Below are positions 23,581-37,900 of a DNA stretch of 64,000 bases, in pieces; the first letter of the stretch is position 1; the number at the start of each line of letters is the position of its first letter. A model generated the notes under the pieces. The model made no database searches and was not told where the DNA came from. It was given only the letters and a program-made list of their open reading frames with translations. The DNA comes from Sisyra terminalis. Its lineage: Eukaryota > Arthropoda > Insecta > Neuroptera > Sisyridae. The stretch lies in assembly GCA_958496175.1 (NCBI GenBank), contig OY292280.1, forward strand, positions 22,568,001 through 22,632,000, written 5' to 3'. The translations under genes and the position numbers were made by a program.

Positions 23581-23910
23581 AGATAAAGTTTCGGGTTCGT
23601 AACAATGTATTAAACGATAATATAACAATCTATTTCAAATTCGAGAAAAGAAAATTTTTCACCAAAATAAACCGTGGGTTAACCATCGTTAATTTTTCAC
23701 GAAAATCGTAAACTTTATAAATAAATTATTAAACAATGTCCTTACGTGAGGAGTGGAGTGAAAATTTTTTTATCCTGAGTGCAAAAGGACAACCGCAATA
23801 TCGTTTCAAACTTTCAAAAGGGACAATTTTCTACGGCATAAAAAGGACATAAGGGATGTTTTCCTCACTAAATTAAAGTTGAATATTATAAACTAAACCA
23901 TTCTTAACCA

Positions 23911-26900
23911 CTATGCAAAAAATAAAAAGCATTTGTTACGTATATCTTTGGAAAATTGAAACTGGAAATTAAATTGATGAAAGTCTATGGGAAAAAATTC
24001 GACTGATATTGGGTCATTTAAAGAAGGTGACTTTTCATTATGAGGTCTAGTTTTCTCAACGGATTTTGAATTAAGGCTATCAAGTGAAATATAATAGGAA
24101 AACAATTTTGTCCTGTGTGCCAAAAGACACCCGCAATATCGATTCAAACTTTCAAAAAGGACAATTTTCTAATGCATAAAAAGGACAAAAGGGATGTTTT
24201 CCTCACTAAATTAAAGTAGAATATTATAAACTAAACCATTCTTAACCACTATGCAAAAAATAAAAAGCATTTGTTACGTATATCTTTGGAAAATTGAAAC
24301 TGGAAATTAAATTGTTGAAAGTCTAAGCGAAAAAATTCGACTGATATTGGGTCACTTAAAGAAGGTGACTTTTCATTATGAGGTCTAGTTTTCTCAACGG
24401 ATTTTGAATTAAGGCTATCAAGTGAAATACAATAGGAAAACAATTTTGTCCTGTGTGCCAAAAGACACCCGCAATATCGTTTCAAACTTTCAAAAAGGAC
24501 AATTTTCTAATGCATAAAAAGGACATAAGGGATGTTTTCCTCACTAAATTAAAGTAGAATATTATAAACTAAACCATTCTTAACCACTATGCAAAAAATA
24601 AAAAGCATTTGTTACGTATAGCTTTGGAAAATTGAAACAGGAAATTAAATTGATGAAAGTCTATGCGAAAAAATTCGACTGATATTGGGTCATTTAAAGA
24701 AGGTGACTTTTCATTATGAGGTCTAGTTTTCTCAACGGATTCAGAATTAAGGCTATCAAGTGAAATATAATAGGAAATCAATTTTGTCCAGTGTGCCAAA
24801 AGACACCCGCAATATCGTTTCAAACTTTCAAAAAGGACAATTTTCTAATGCATAAAAAGGACATAAGGGATGTTTTCCTCACTAAATTAAAGTTGAATAT
24901 TATTAACTAAACCATTCTTAACCACTATGCAAAAAATAAAAAGCATTTGTTACGTATATCTTTGGAAAATTGAAACTGGAAATTAAATTGATGAAAGTCT
25001 ATGCGAAAAAACTCGTCTGATATTGGGTCATTTAAAGAAGGTGACTTTTCATTATGAGGTATAGTTTTCTCAACGGATTTTGAAATAAGGCTATCAAGTG
25101 AAATATAATAGGAAAACAATTTTGTCCTGTGTGCCAAAAGACACCCGCAATATCGTTTCAAACTTTCAAAAAGGACAAATTTCTAATGAATAAAAAGGAC
25201 ATAAGGGATGTTTTCCTCACTAAATTAAAGTTGAATATTATAAACTAAACCATTCTTAACCACTATGCAAAAAATAAAAAGCATTTGTTACGTATATCTT
25301 TGGAAAATTGAAACTGGAAATTAAATTGATAAAAGTCTATGCGAAAAAATTCGTCTGATATTGGGTCATTTAAAGAAGGTGACTTTTCATTATGAGGTCT
25401 AGTTTTCTCAACGGATTTTGAAATAAGGCTATCAAGTGAAATATAATAGGAAAAAAAATTTGTCCTGTGTGCCAAAAGACACCCGCAATATCGTTTCAAA
25501 CTTTCAAAAAGGACAATTTTCTAATGCATAAAAGGGACATAAGGGATGTTTTCCTTCTCTAAATTAAAGTAGAATATTATAAACTAAACCATTCTTAACC
25601 ACTATGCAAAAAATAAAAAGCATTTGTTACGTACATCTTTGGAAAATTGAAACTGGAATTTAAATTGATGAATGTCTATGCGAAAAAATTCGACTGATAT
25701 TGGGTCATTTAAAGAAGGTGATTTTTCATTATGAGGTCTAGTTTTCTCAACGGATTCTGAATTAAGGCTATCAAGTGAAATATAATAGTAAAACAATTTT
25801 GTCCTGTGTGCCAAAAGACACCCGCAATATCGTTTCAAACTTTCAAAAAGGACAATTTTCAAATGCATAAAAAGGACATAAGGGATGTTTTCCTTCACTA
25901 AATTAAAGTTGAATATTATAAACTAAACCATTCTTAACCACTATGCAAAAAATAAAAAGCATTTGTTACGTACATCTTTGGAAAATTGAAACTGGAAATT
26001 AATTTGATGAAAGTCTATGCGAAAAAATTCGACTGATATTGGGTCACATAAAGAAGGTGACTTTTCATTATGAGGTATAGTTTTCTCAACGGATTTAGAA
26101 ATAAGGCTATCAAGAGAAATATAATAGGAAAACAATTTTGTCCTGTGTGCCAAAAGACACCCGCAATATCGTTTCAAACTTTCAAAAAGGACAATTTTCT
26201 AATGCATAAAAAGGACATAAGGGAAGTTTTCCTTCACTAAATTAAAGTAGAATTCTATAAACTAAACCATTCTTAACCACTATGCAAAAAATAAAAAGCA
26301 TTTGTTACGTATATCTTTGGAAAATTGAAACTGGAAATTAAATTTTTGAAAGTCTATGCGAAAAAATTCGACTGATATTGGGTCATTTAAAGAAGGTGAC
26401 TTTTCATTATGAGGTCTAGTTTTCTCAACGGATTCTGAATTAAGGCTATCAAGTGAAATATAATAGGAAATCAATTTTGTCCTGTGTGCCAAAAGACACC
26501 CGCAATATCGTTTCAAACTTTCAAAAAGGACTATTTTCTAATGCATAAAAAGGACATAAGGGATGATTTCCTTCACTAAATTAAAGTTGAATAATATAAA
26601 CAAAACCATTCTTAACCACTAATCAAAAAATTAAAAGCATTTGTTACGTACATCTTTGGAAAATTGAAATTGGAAATTAAATTGTTGAAAGTCTATGCGA
26701 AAAAATTCGACTGATATTGGGTCACTTAGAGAAGGTAACTTTTCATTATGAGGTCTACTTTTCTCAACGGATTTTGAAATAAGGCTATCAAGTGAAATAT
26801 AATTGGAAAAAACTTTTGTCCTGTGTGCCAAAAGACACCCGCAATATCGTTTCAAACTTTCCAAAAGGACAATTTTCTAATGCATAAAAAGGACATAAGG

Positions 26901-27633
26901 GATGTTTTCCTTCACCAAATTAAATTAGAATATTATAAACTAAACCATTCTTATCCACTATGCAAAAAATAAAAAGCATTTGTTACGTATATCTTTGGAA
27001 AATTGAAACTGGAAATTAAATTTTTGAAAGTCTATGCGAAAAAATTCGACTGATATTGGGTCATTTAAAGAAGGTGACTTTTCATTATGAGGTCTAGTTT
27101 TCTCAACGGATTCTGAATTAAGGCTATCAAGTGAAATATAATAGGAAATCAATTTTGTCCTGTGTGCCAAAAGACACCCGCAATATCGTTTCAAACTTTC
27201 AAAAAGGACAAATTTCTAATGAATAAAAAGGACATAAGGGATGTTTTCCTCACTAAATTAAAGTTGAATATTATAAACTAAACCATTCTTAACCACTATG
27301 CAAAAAATAAAAAGCATTTGTTACGTATATCTTTGGAAAATTGAAACTGGAAATTAAATTGATAAAAGTCTATGCGAAAAAATTCGTCTGATATTGGGTC
27401 ATTTAAAGAAGGTGACTTTTCATTATGAGGTCTAGTTTTCTCAACGGATTTTGAAATAAGGCTATCAAGTGAAATATAATAGGAAAAAAATTTTGTCCTG
27501 TGTGCCAAAAGACACCCGCAATATCGTTTCAAACTTTCAAAAAGGACAATTTTCTAATGCATAAAAGGGACATAAGGGATGTTTTCCTCACTAAATTAAA
27601 GTAGAATATTATAAACTAAACCATTCTTAACCA
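23911..27633 (+). repeat. 11-monomer higher-order repeat, unit 1
   Basis: Monomer types in order: a1-a7, b1-b3 and an a5-like type. The first seven recur 3,723 bp (11 monomers) downstream with the same private variants, such as CTATGGGAAAAAATTC in a1, GAAATACAATAGG in a2, GTATAGCTTTGG in a3, AAACTCGTCTG in a4, GATAAAAGTC in a5, GATGAATGTC in a6 and GGTCACATAAAG in a7. Boundaries are given to the nearest landmark, not the exact break. Confidence 0.85.
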
Positions 27634-30600
27634 CTATGCAAAAAATAAAAAGCATTTGTTACGTATATCTTTGGAAAATTGAAACTGGAAATTAAATTGA
27701 TGAAAGTCTATGGGAAAAAATTCGACTGATATTGGGTCATTTAAAGAAGGTGACTTTTCATTATGAGGTCTAGTTTTCTCAACGGATTTTGAATTAAGGC
27801 TATCAAGTGAAATATAATAGGAAAACAATTTTGTCCTGTGTGCCAAAAGACACCCGCAATATCGATTCAAACTTTCAAAAAGGACAATTTTCTAATGCAT
27901 AAAAAGGACAAAAGGGATGTTTTCCTCACTAAATTAAAGTAGAATATTATAAACTAAACCATTCTTAACCACTATGCAAAAAATAAAAAGCATTTGTTAC
28001 GTATATCTTTGGAAAATTGAAACTGGAAATTAAATTGTTGAAAGTCTAAGCGAAAAAATTCGACTGATATTGGGTCACTTAAAGAAGGTGACTTTTCATT
28101 ATGAGGTCTAGTTTTCTCAACGGATTTTGAATTAAGGCTATCAAGTGAAATACAATAGGAAAACAATTTTGTCCTGTGTGCCAAAAGACACCCGCAATAT
28201 CGTTTCAAACTTTCAAAAAGGACAATTTTCTAATGCATAAAAAGGACATAAGGGATGTTTTCCTCACTAAATTAAAGTAGAATATTATAAACTAAACCAT
28301 TCTTAACCACTATGCAAAAAATAAAAAGCATTTGTTACGTATAGCTTTGGAAAATTGAAACAGGAAATTAAATTGATGAAAGTCTATGCGAAAAAATTCG
28401 ACTGATATTGGGTCATTTAAAGAAGGTGACTTTTCATTATGAGGTCTAGTTTTCTCAACGGATTCAGAATTAAGGCTATCAAGTGAAATATAATAGGAAA
28501 TCAATTTTGTCCAGTGTGCCAAAAGACACCCGCAATATCGTTTCAAACTTTCAAAAAGGACAATTTTCTAATGCATAAAAAGGACATAAGGGATGTTTTC
28601 CTCACTAAATTAAAGTTGAATATTATTAACTAAACCATTCTTAACCACTATGCAAAAAATAAAAAGCATTTGTTACGTATATCTTTGGAAAATTGAAACT
28701 GGAAATTAAATTGATGAAAGTCTATGCGAAAAAACTCGTCTGATATTGGGTCATTTAAAGAAGGTGACTTTTCATTATGAGGTATAGTTTTCTCAACGGA
28801 TTTTGAAATAAGGCTATCAAGTGAAATATAATAGGAAAACAATTTTGTCCTGTGTGCCAAAAGACACCCGCAATATCGTTTCAAACTTTCAAAAAGGACA
28901 AATTTCTAATGAATAAAAAGGACATAAGGGATGTTTTCCTCACTAAATTAAAGTTGAATATTATAAACTAAACCATTCTTAACCACTATGCAAAAAATAA
29001 AAAGCATTTGTTACGTATATCTTTGGAAAATTGAAACTGGAAATTAAATTGATAAAAGTCTATGCGAAAAAATTCGTCTGATATTGGGTCATTTAAAGAA
29101 GGTGACTTTTCATTATGAGGTCTAGTTTTCTCAACGGATTTTGAAATAAGGCTATCAAGTGAAATATAATAGGAAAAAAATTTTGTCCTGTGTGCCAAAA
29201 GACACCCGCAATATCGTTTCAAACTTTCAAAAAGGACAATTTTCTAATGCATAAAAGGGACATAAGGGATGTTTTCCTTCTCTAAATTAAAGTAGAATAT
29301 TATAAACTAAACCATTCTTAACCACTATGCAAAAAATAAAAAGCATTTGTTACGTACATCTTTGGAAAATTGAAACTGGAATTTAAATTGATGAATGTCT
29401 ATGCGAAAAAATTCGACTGATATTGGGTCATTTAAAGAAGGTGATTTTTCATTATGAGGTCTAGTTTTCTCAACGGATTCTGAATTAAGGCTATCAAGTG
29501 AAATATAATAGTAAAACAATTTTGTCCTGTGTGCCAAAAGACACCCGCAATATCGTTTCAAACTTTCAAAAAGGACAATTTTCAAATGCATAAAAAGGAC
29601 ATAAGGGATGTTTTCCTTCACTAAATTAAAGTTGAATATTATAAACTAAACCATTCTTAACCACTATGCAAAAAATAAAAAGCATTTGTTACGTACATCT
29701 TTGGAAAATTGAAACTGGAAATTAATTTGATGAAAGTCTATGCGAAAAAATTCGACTGATATTGGGTCACATAAAGAAGGTGACTTTTCATTATGAGGTA
29801 TAGTTTTCTCAACGGATTTAGAAATAAGGCTATCAAGAGAAATATAATAGGAAAACAATTTTGTCCTGTGTGCCAAAAGACACCCGCAATATCGTTTCAA
29901 ACTTTCAAAAAGGACAAATTTCTAACGAATAAAAAGGACATAAGGGATGTTTTCCTCACTAAATTAAAGTTGAATATTATAAACTAAACCATTCTTAACC
30001 ACTATGCAAAAAATATAAAGCATTTGTTACGTATATCTTTGGAAAATTGAAACTGGAAATTAAATTGATAAAAGTCTATGCGAAAAAATTCGTCTGATAT
30101 TGGGTCATTTAAAGAAGGTGACTTTTCATTATGAGGTCTAGTTTTCTCAACGGATTCAGAATTAAGGCTATCAAGTGAAATATAATAGGAAAAAAATTTT
30201 GTCCTGTGTGCCAAAAGACACCCGCAATATCGTTTCAAACTTTCAAAAAGGACAATTTTCTAATGCATAAAAGGGACATAAGGGATGTTTTCCTTCTCTA
30301 AATTAAAGTAGAATATTATAAACTAAACCATTCTTAACCACTATGCAAAAAATAAAAAGCATTTGTTACGTACATCTTTGGAAAATTGAAACTGGAATTT
30401 AAATTGATGAATGTCTATGCGAAAAAATTCGACTGATATTGGGTCATTTAAAGAAGGTGATTTTTCATTATGAGGTCTAGTTTTCTCAACGGATTCTGAA
30501 TTAAGGCTATCAAGTGAAATATAATAGTAAAACAATTTTGTCCTGTGTGCCAAAAGACACCCGCAATATCGTTTCAAACTTTCAAAAAGGACAATTTTCA

Positions 30601-31933
30601 AATGCATAAAAAGGACATAAGGGATGTTTTCCTTCACTAAATTAAAGTTGAATATTATAAACTAAACCATTCTTAACCACTATGCAAAAAATAAAAAGCA
30701 TTTGTTACGTACATCTTTGGAAAATTGAAACTGGAAATTAATTTGATGAAAGTCTATGCGAAAAAATTCGACTGATATTGGGTCACATAAAGAAGGTGAC
30801 TTTTCATTATGAGGTATAGTTTTCTCAACGGATTTAGAAATAAGGCTATCAAGAGAAATATAATAGGAAAACAATTTTGTCCTGTGTGCCAAAAGACACC
30901 CGCAATATCGTTTCAAACTTTCAAAAAGGACAATTTTCTAATGCATAAAAAGGACATAAGGGAAGTTTTCCTTCACTAAATTAAAGTAGAATTCTATAAA
31001 CTAAACCATTCTTAACCACTATGCAAAAAATAAAAAGCATTTGTTACGTATATCTTTGGAAAATTGAAACTGGAAATTAAATTTTTGAAAGTCTATGCGA
31101 AAAAATTCGACTGATATTGGGTCATTTAAAGAAGGTGACTTTTCATTATGAGGTCTAGTTTTCTCAACGGATTCTGAATTAAGGCTATCAAGTGAAATAT
31201 AATAGGAAATCAATTTTGTCCTGTGTGCCAAAAGACACCCGCAATATCGTTTCAAACTTTCAAAAAGGACTATTTTCTAATGCATAAAAAGGACATAAGG
31301 GATGATTTCCTTCACTAAATTAAAGTTGAATAATATAAACAAAACCATTCTTAACCACTAATCAAAAAATTAAAAGCATTTGTTACGTACATCTTTGGAA
31401 AATTGAAATTGGAAATTAAATTGTTGAAAGTCTATGCGAAAAAATTCGACTGATATTGGGTCACTTAGAGAAGGTAACTTTTCATTATGAGGTCTACTTT
31501 TCTCAACGGATTTTGAAATAAGGCTATCAAGTGAAATATAATTGGAAAAAACTTTTGTCCTGTGTGCCAAAAGACACCCGCAATATCGTTTCAAACTTTC
31601 CAAAAGGACAATTTTCTAATGCATAAAAAGGACATAAGGGATGTTTTCCTTCACCAAATTAAATTAGAATATTATAAACTAAACCATTCTTATCCACTAT
31701 GCAAAAAATAAAAAGCATTTGTTACGTATATCTTTGGAAAATTGAAACTGGAAATTAAATTTTTGAAAGTCTATGCGAAAAAATTCGACTGATATTGGGT
31801 CATTTAAAGAAGGTGACTTTTCATTATGAGGTCTAGTTTTCTCAACGGATTCTGAATTAAGGCTATCAAGTGAAATATAATAGGAAATCAATTTTGTCCT
31901 GTGTGCCAAAAGACACCCGCAATATCGTTTCAA
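27634..31933 (+). repeat. 11-mer higher-order repeat, unit 2 with a trimer gain
   Basis: Starts with the same a1-a7 series as unit 1. It then inserts another a5-like, a6, a7 trimer (30,002-30,916; a6 and a7 displaced 1,016 bp from their first copies) before continuing b1-b3. As a result a6, a7 and b1-b3 lie 4,739 bp (14 monomers) from their unit 1 counterparts. This is a readable record of an in-register three-monomer duplication. After about 31,933 the order no longer matches. Confidence 0.85.
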
Positions 31934-34900
31934 ACTTTCAAAAAGGACAATTTTCTAATGCATAAAAAGGACATAAGGGATGTTTTCCTCACTAAATTAA
32001 AGTTGAATATTATAAACTAAACCATTCTTAACCACTATGCAAAAAATAAAAAGCATTTGTTACGTATATCTTGGGAAAATTGAAACTGGAAATTAAATTG
32101 TTGAAAGTCTAAGCGAAAAAATTCGACTGATATTGGGTCACTTAAAGAAGGTGACTTTTCATTATGAGGTCTAGTTTTCTAAACGGATTTTGAATTAAGG
32201 CTATCAAGTGAAATATAATAGGAAAACAATTTTGTCCTGTGTGCCAAAAGACACCCGCAATATCGTTTCAAACTTTCAAAAAGGACAATTTTCTAATGCA
32301 TAAAAAGGACATAAGGGATGTTTTCCTCACTAAATTAAAGTAGAATATTATAAACTAAACCATTCTTAACCACTATGCAAAAAATAAAAAGCATTTGTTA
32401 CGTATAGCTTTGGAAAATTGAAACAGGAAATTAAATTGATGAAAGTCTATGCGAAAAAAATTCGACTGATATTGGGTCATTTAAAGAAGGTGACTTTTCA
32501 TTATGAGGTCTAGTTTTCTCAACGGATTTTGAAATAAGGCTATCAAGTGAAATATAATAAGAAATAACTTTTGTCCTGTGTGCCAAAAGACACCCGCAAT
32601 ATCGTATCAAACTTTCAAAAAGGACAAATTTCTAATGCATAAAAAGGACATAAGGGATGTTTTCCTCACTAAATTAAAGTTGAATATTATTAACTAAACC
32701 ATTCTTAACCACTATGCAAAAAATAAAAAGCATTTGTTACGTATATCTTGGGAAAATTGAAACTGGAAATTAAATTGTTGAAAGTCTAAGCGAAAAAATT
32801 CGACTGATATTGGGTCACTTAAAGAAGGTGACTTTTCATTATGAGGTCTAGTTTTCTCAACGGATTTTGAATTAAGGCTATCAAGTGAAATATAATAGGA
32901 AAACAATTTTGTCCTGTGTGCCAAAAGACACCCGCAATATCGTTTCAAACTTTCAAAAAGGACAAATTTCTAATGAATAAAAAGGACATAAGGGATGTTT
33001 TCCTCACTAAATTAAAGATGAATATTATAAACTAAACCATTCTTAACCACTATGCAAAAAATAAAAAGCATTTGTTACGTATATCTTTGGAAAATTGAAA
33101 CTGGAAATTAAATTGATAAAAGTCTATGCGAAAAAATTCGTCTGATATTGGGTCATTTAAAGAAGGTGACTTTTCATTATGAGGTATAGTTTTCTCAACG
33201 GTATTTGAAATAAGGCTATCAAGTGAAATATAATAAGAAATAACTTTTGTCCTGTGTGCCAAAAGACACCCGCAATATCGTATCAAACTTTCAAAAAGGA
33301 CAAATTTCTAATGCATAAAAAGGACATAAGGGATGTTTTCCTCACTAAATTAAAGTTGAATATTATTAACTAAACCATTCTTAACCACTATGCAAAAAAT
33401 AAAAAGCATTTGTTACGTACATCTTTGGAAAATTGAAACTGGAATTTAAATTGATGAATGTCTATGCGAAAAAATTCGACTGATATTGGGTCATTTAAAG
33501 AAGGTGATTTTTCATTATGAGGTCTAGTTTTCTCAACGGATTTTGAATTAAGGCTATCAAGTGAAATATAATAGTAAAACAATTTAGTCCTGTGTGCCAA
33601 AAGACACCCGCAATATCGTTTCAAACTTTCAAAAAGGACAATTTTCAAATGCATAAAAAGGACATAAGGGATGTTTTCCTTCACAAAATTAAAGTTGAAT
33701 ATTATAAACTAAACCATTCTTAACCACTATGCAAAAAATAAAAAGCATTTGTTACGTACATCTTTGGAAAATTGAAACTGGAAATTAAATTGATGAAAGT
33801 CTATGCGAATAAATTCGACTGATATTGGGTCACATAAAGAAGGTGACTTTTCATTATGAGGTATAGTTTTCTCAACGGATTTTGAAATAAGGCTATCAAG
33901 AGAAATATAATAGGAAAACAATTTTGTCCTGTGTGCCAAAAGACACCCGCAATATCGTTTCAAACTTTCAAAAAGGACAAATTTCTAATGAATAAAAAGG
34001 ACATAAGGGATGTTTTCCTCACTAAATTAAAGTTGAATATTATAAACTAAACCATTCTTAACCACTATGCAAAAAATATAAAGCATTTGTTACGTATATC
34101 TTTGGAAAATTGAAACTGGAAATTAAATTGATAAAAGTCTATGCGAAAAAATTCGTCTGATATTGGGTCATTTAAAGAAGGTGACTTTTCATTATGAGGT
34201 CTAGTTTTCTCAACGGATTTTGAAATAAGGCTATCAAGTGAAATATAATAGGAAAAAAATTTTGTCCTGTGTGCCAAAAGACACCCGCAATATCGTTTCA
34301 AACTTTCAAAATGGACAATTTTCTAATGCATAAAAAGGACATAAGGGAAGTTTTCCTTCACTTAATTAAAGTAGAATTCTATAAACTAAACCATTCTTAA
34401 CCACTATGCAAAAAATAAAAAGCATTTGTTACGTATATCTTTGGAAAATTGAAACTGGAAATTAAATTTTTGAAAGTCTAAGCGAAAAAATTCGACTGAT
34501 ATTGGGTCATTTAAAGAAGGTGGCTTTTCATAATGAGGTCTAGTTTACTCAACGGATTCTGAATTAAGGCTATCAAGTGAAATAAAATAGAAAATCAATT
34601 TTGTCCTGTGTGCCAAAAGACACCCGCAATATCGTTTCAAACTTTCAAAAAGGACAATTTTCTAATGCATAAAAAGGACATAAGGGATGTTTTCCTCACT
34701 AAATTAAAGTAGAATATTATAAACTAAACCATTCTTAACCACTATGCAAAAAATAAAAAGCATTTGTTACGTATATCTTTGGAAAATTGAAACTGGAAAT
34801 TAAATTGATGAAAGTCTACGCGAAAAAATTCGACTGATATTGGATCATTTAAAGAAGGTGACTTTTCATTATGAGGTCTAGTTTTCTCAACGGATTTTGA

Positions 34901-37900
34901 AATAAGGCTATCTAGTGAAATATAATAGGAAAAAACTTTTGTCCTGTGTGCCAAAAGACACCCGCAATATCGTTTCAAACTTTCCAAAAGGACAATTTTC
35001 TAATGCATAAAAAGGACATAAGGGATGTTTTCCTTCACAAAATTAAAGTTGAATATTATAAACTAAACCATTCTTAACCACTATGCAAAAAATAAAAAGC
35101 ATTTGTTACGTACATCTTTGGAAAATTGAAACTGGAAATTAAATTGATGAAAGTCTATGCAAAAAAATTCGACTGATATTGGGTCATTTAAAGAAGGTGA
35201 CTTTTCATTATGAGGTCTTGTTTTCTCAACGGATTCTGAATTAAGGCTATCAAGTGAAATATAATAGGAAATCAATTTTGTCCTGTGTGCCAAAAGACAC
35301 CCGCAATATCGTTTCAAACTTTCAAAAAGGACCATTTTCTAATGCATAAAAAGGACATAAGGGATGATTTCCTTCACTAAATTAAAGTTGAATATTATAA
35401 ACAAAACCATTCTTAACCACTATGCAAAAAATAAAAAGCATTTGTTACGTACATCTTTGAAAAATTGAAATTGGAAATTAAATTGTTGAAAGTCTATGCG
35501 AAAAAATTCGACTGATATTGGGTCACTTAGAGAAGGTAACTTTTCATTATGAGGTCTAGTTTTCTCAACGGATTTTGAAATAAGGCTATCTAGTGAAATA
35601 TAATAGGAAAAAACTTTTGTCCTGTGTGCCAAAAGACACCCGCAATATCGTTTCAAACTTTCCAAAAGGACAATTTTCTAATGCATAAAAAGGACATAAG
35701 GGATGTTTACCTTCACCAAATTAAATTAGAATATTATAAACTAAACCATTCTTAACCACTATGCAAAAAATAAAAAGCATTTGTTACGTATATCTTTGGA
35801 AAATTGAAACTGGAAATTAAATTTTTGAAAGTCTATGCGAAAAAATTCGACTGATATTGGGTCATTTAAAGAAGGTGACTTTTCATTATGAGGTCTAGTT
35901 TTCTCAACGGATTCTGAATTAAGGCTATCAAGTGAAATATAATAGGAAATCAATTTTGTCCTGTGTGCCAAAAGACACCCGCAATATCGTTTCAAACTTT
36001 CAAAAAGGACAATTTTCTAATGCATAAAAACGACATAAGGGATGTTTTCCTCACTAAATTAAAGTTGAATATTATAAACTAAACCATTCTTAACCACTAT
36101 GCAAAAAATAAAAAGCATTTGTTACGTATATCTTGGGAAAATTGAAACTGGAAATTAAATTGTTGAAAGTCTAAGCGAAAAAATTCGACTGATATTGGGT
36201 CACTTAAAGAAGGTGACTTTTCATTATGAGGTCTAGTTTTCTCAACGGATTTGGAATTAAGGCTATCAAGTGAAATATAATAGGAAAAAAATTTTGTCCT
36301 GTGTGCCAAAAGACACCCGCAATATCGTTTCATACTTTCAAAAAGGACAATTTTTTAATGCATAAAAAGGACATAAGGGATGTTTTCCTCACTAAATTAA
36401 AGTTTAATATTATAAACAAAACCATTCTTAACCACTATGCAAAAAATAAAAAGCATTTGTTACGTATATCTTTGGAAACTTGAAACTGGAAATTAAATTG
36501 TTGAAAGTCTATGCGAAAAAATTCGACTGATATTGGGTCATTTAAAGAAGGTGACTTTTCATTATGAGGTCTAGTTTTCTCAACGGATTCTGAATAAAGG
36601 CTATCAAGTGAAATATAATTGGAAATCAATTTTGCCCTGTGTGCCAAAAGACACCCACAATATCGTTTCAAACTTTCAAAAAGGACAATTTTCTAATGCA
36701 TTAAAAGGACATAAGGGATGTTTTCCTTCACTAAATTAAAGTTGAATATTATAAACTAATCCATTCTTAACCACTATGCAAAAAATAAAAAGCATTTGTT
36801 ACGTATATCTTTGGAAAATTGAATCTGGAAATTAAATTGATGAAAGTCTATGCGAAAAAATTCGACTGATATTGGGTCATTTAAAGAAGTTGACTTTTCA
36901 TTATGAGGTCTAGTTTTCTCAACGGATTCGGAATTAAGGCTATCAAGTGAAATATAAAAGGAAAAAAATTTTGTCCTGTGTGCCAAAAGGCACCCGCAAT
37001 AACGTTTCAAACTTTCAAAGAGGACAATTTTCAAATGCATATAAAGGACATAAGGGATGTTTTCCTTCACTAAATTAAAGTAGAATATTATAAACTAAAC
37101 CATTCTTAACCACTATGCAAAAAATAAAAAGCATTTGTTTCGTATATCTTTGGAAAATTGAAACTGGAAATTAAATTGATGAAAGTCTATGCGAAAAAAT
37201 TCGACTGATATTGGGTCATTTAAAGAAGGTGACTTTTCATTATGAGGTCTAGTTTTCTCAACGGATTTTGAATTAAGGCTATCAAGTAAAATATAATGTG
37301 AAAAAAATTTTGTCCTGTGTGCCAAAAGACACCCGCAATATCGTTTCAAACTTTCAAAAAGGACAATTTTCACATGCATAAAAAGGACATAAGGGATGTT
37401 TTCCTTCTCTAAATTAAAGTAGAATATTTTAAACTAAACCATTCTTAACCACTATGCAAAAAATAAAAAGCATTTGTTACGTATATCTTTGGAAAATTGA
37501 AAATGGAAATTAAATTGATGAAAGTCTATGCGAAAAAATTCGACTGATATTGGGTCATTTAAAGAAGGTGACTTTTCATTATGAGGTCTAGTTTTCTCAA
37601 CGGATTTTGAATTAAGGCTATCAAGTGAAATATAATAGGAAAAAAATTTTGTCCTGTGTGCCAAAAGACACCCGCAATATCGTTTCAAACTTTCGAAAAG
37701 GGCAATTTTCTAATGCATAAAAAGGACATAAGGGATGTTTTCCTCACTAAATTAAAGTTGAATATTATAAACTAAACCATTCTTAACCACTATGCAAAAA
37801 ATAAGAAGCATTTGTTACGTATATCTTTGGAAAATTGAAATTGGAAATTAAATTGTTGAAAGTCTATGCGAAAAAATTCGACTGATATTGGGTTATTTAA

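Larger units (their letters stand above)
19410..23770 (+). mobile_element. Cassette copy 1c, complete with extra left sequence
   Basis: From TTGGAAATTTTTTAG (19,477) to the right end near 23,770 this copy is collinear with copies 2 and 3. To the left it carries about 70 bp more (19,410-19,478), absent from the copies that border satellite directly. The cassette seen in the arrays is therefore truncated at its left end, and the inverted pair 1b/1c preserves more of the original end. At the right it passes through TAAACAATGTCCTTACGTGA and GGAGTGGAGTGAAAAT into ATCCTGAGTGCAAAAGGAC, an old form of the satellite TCCTGTGTGCCAAAAGAC motif. Confidence 0.85.
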
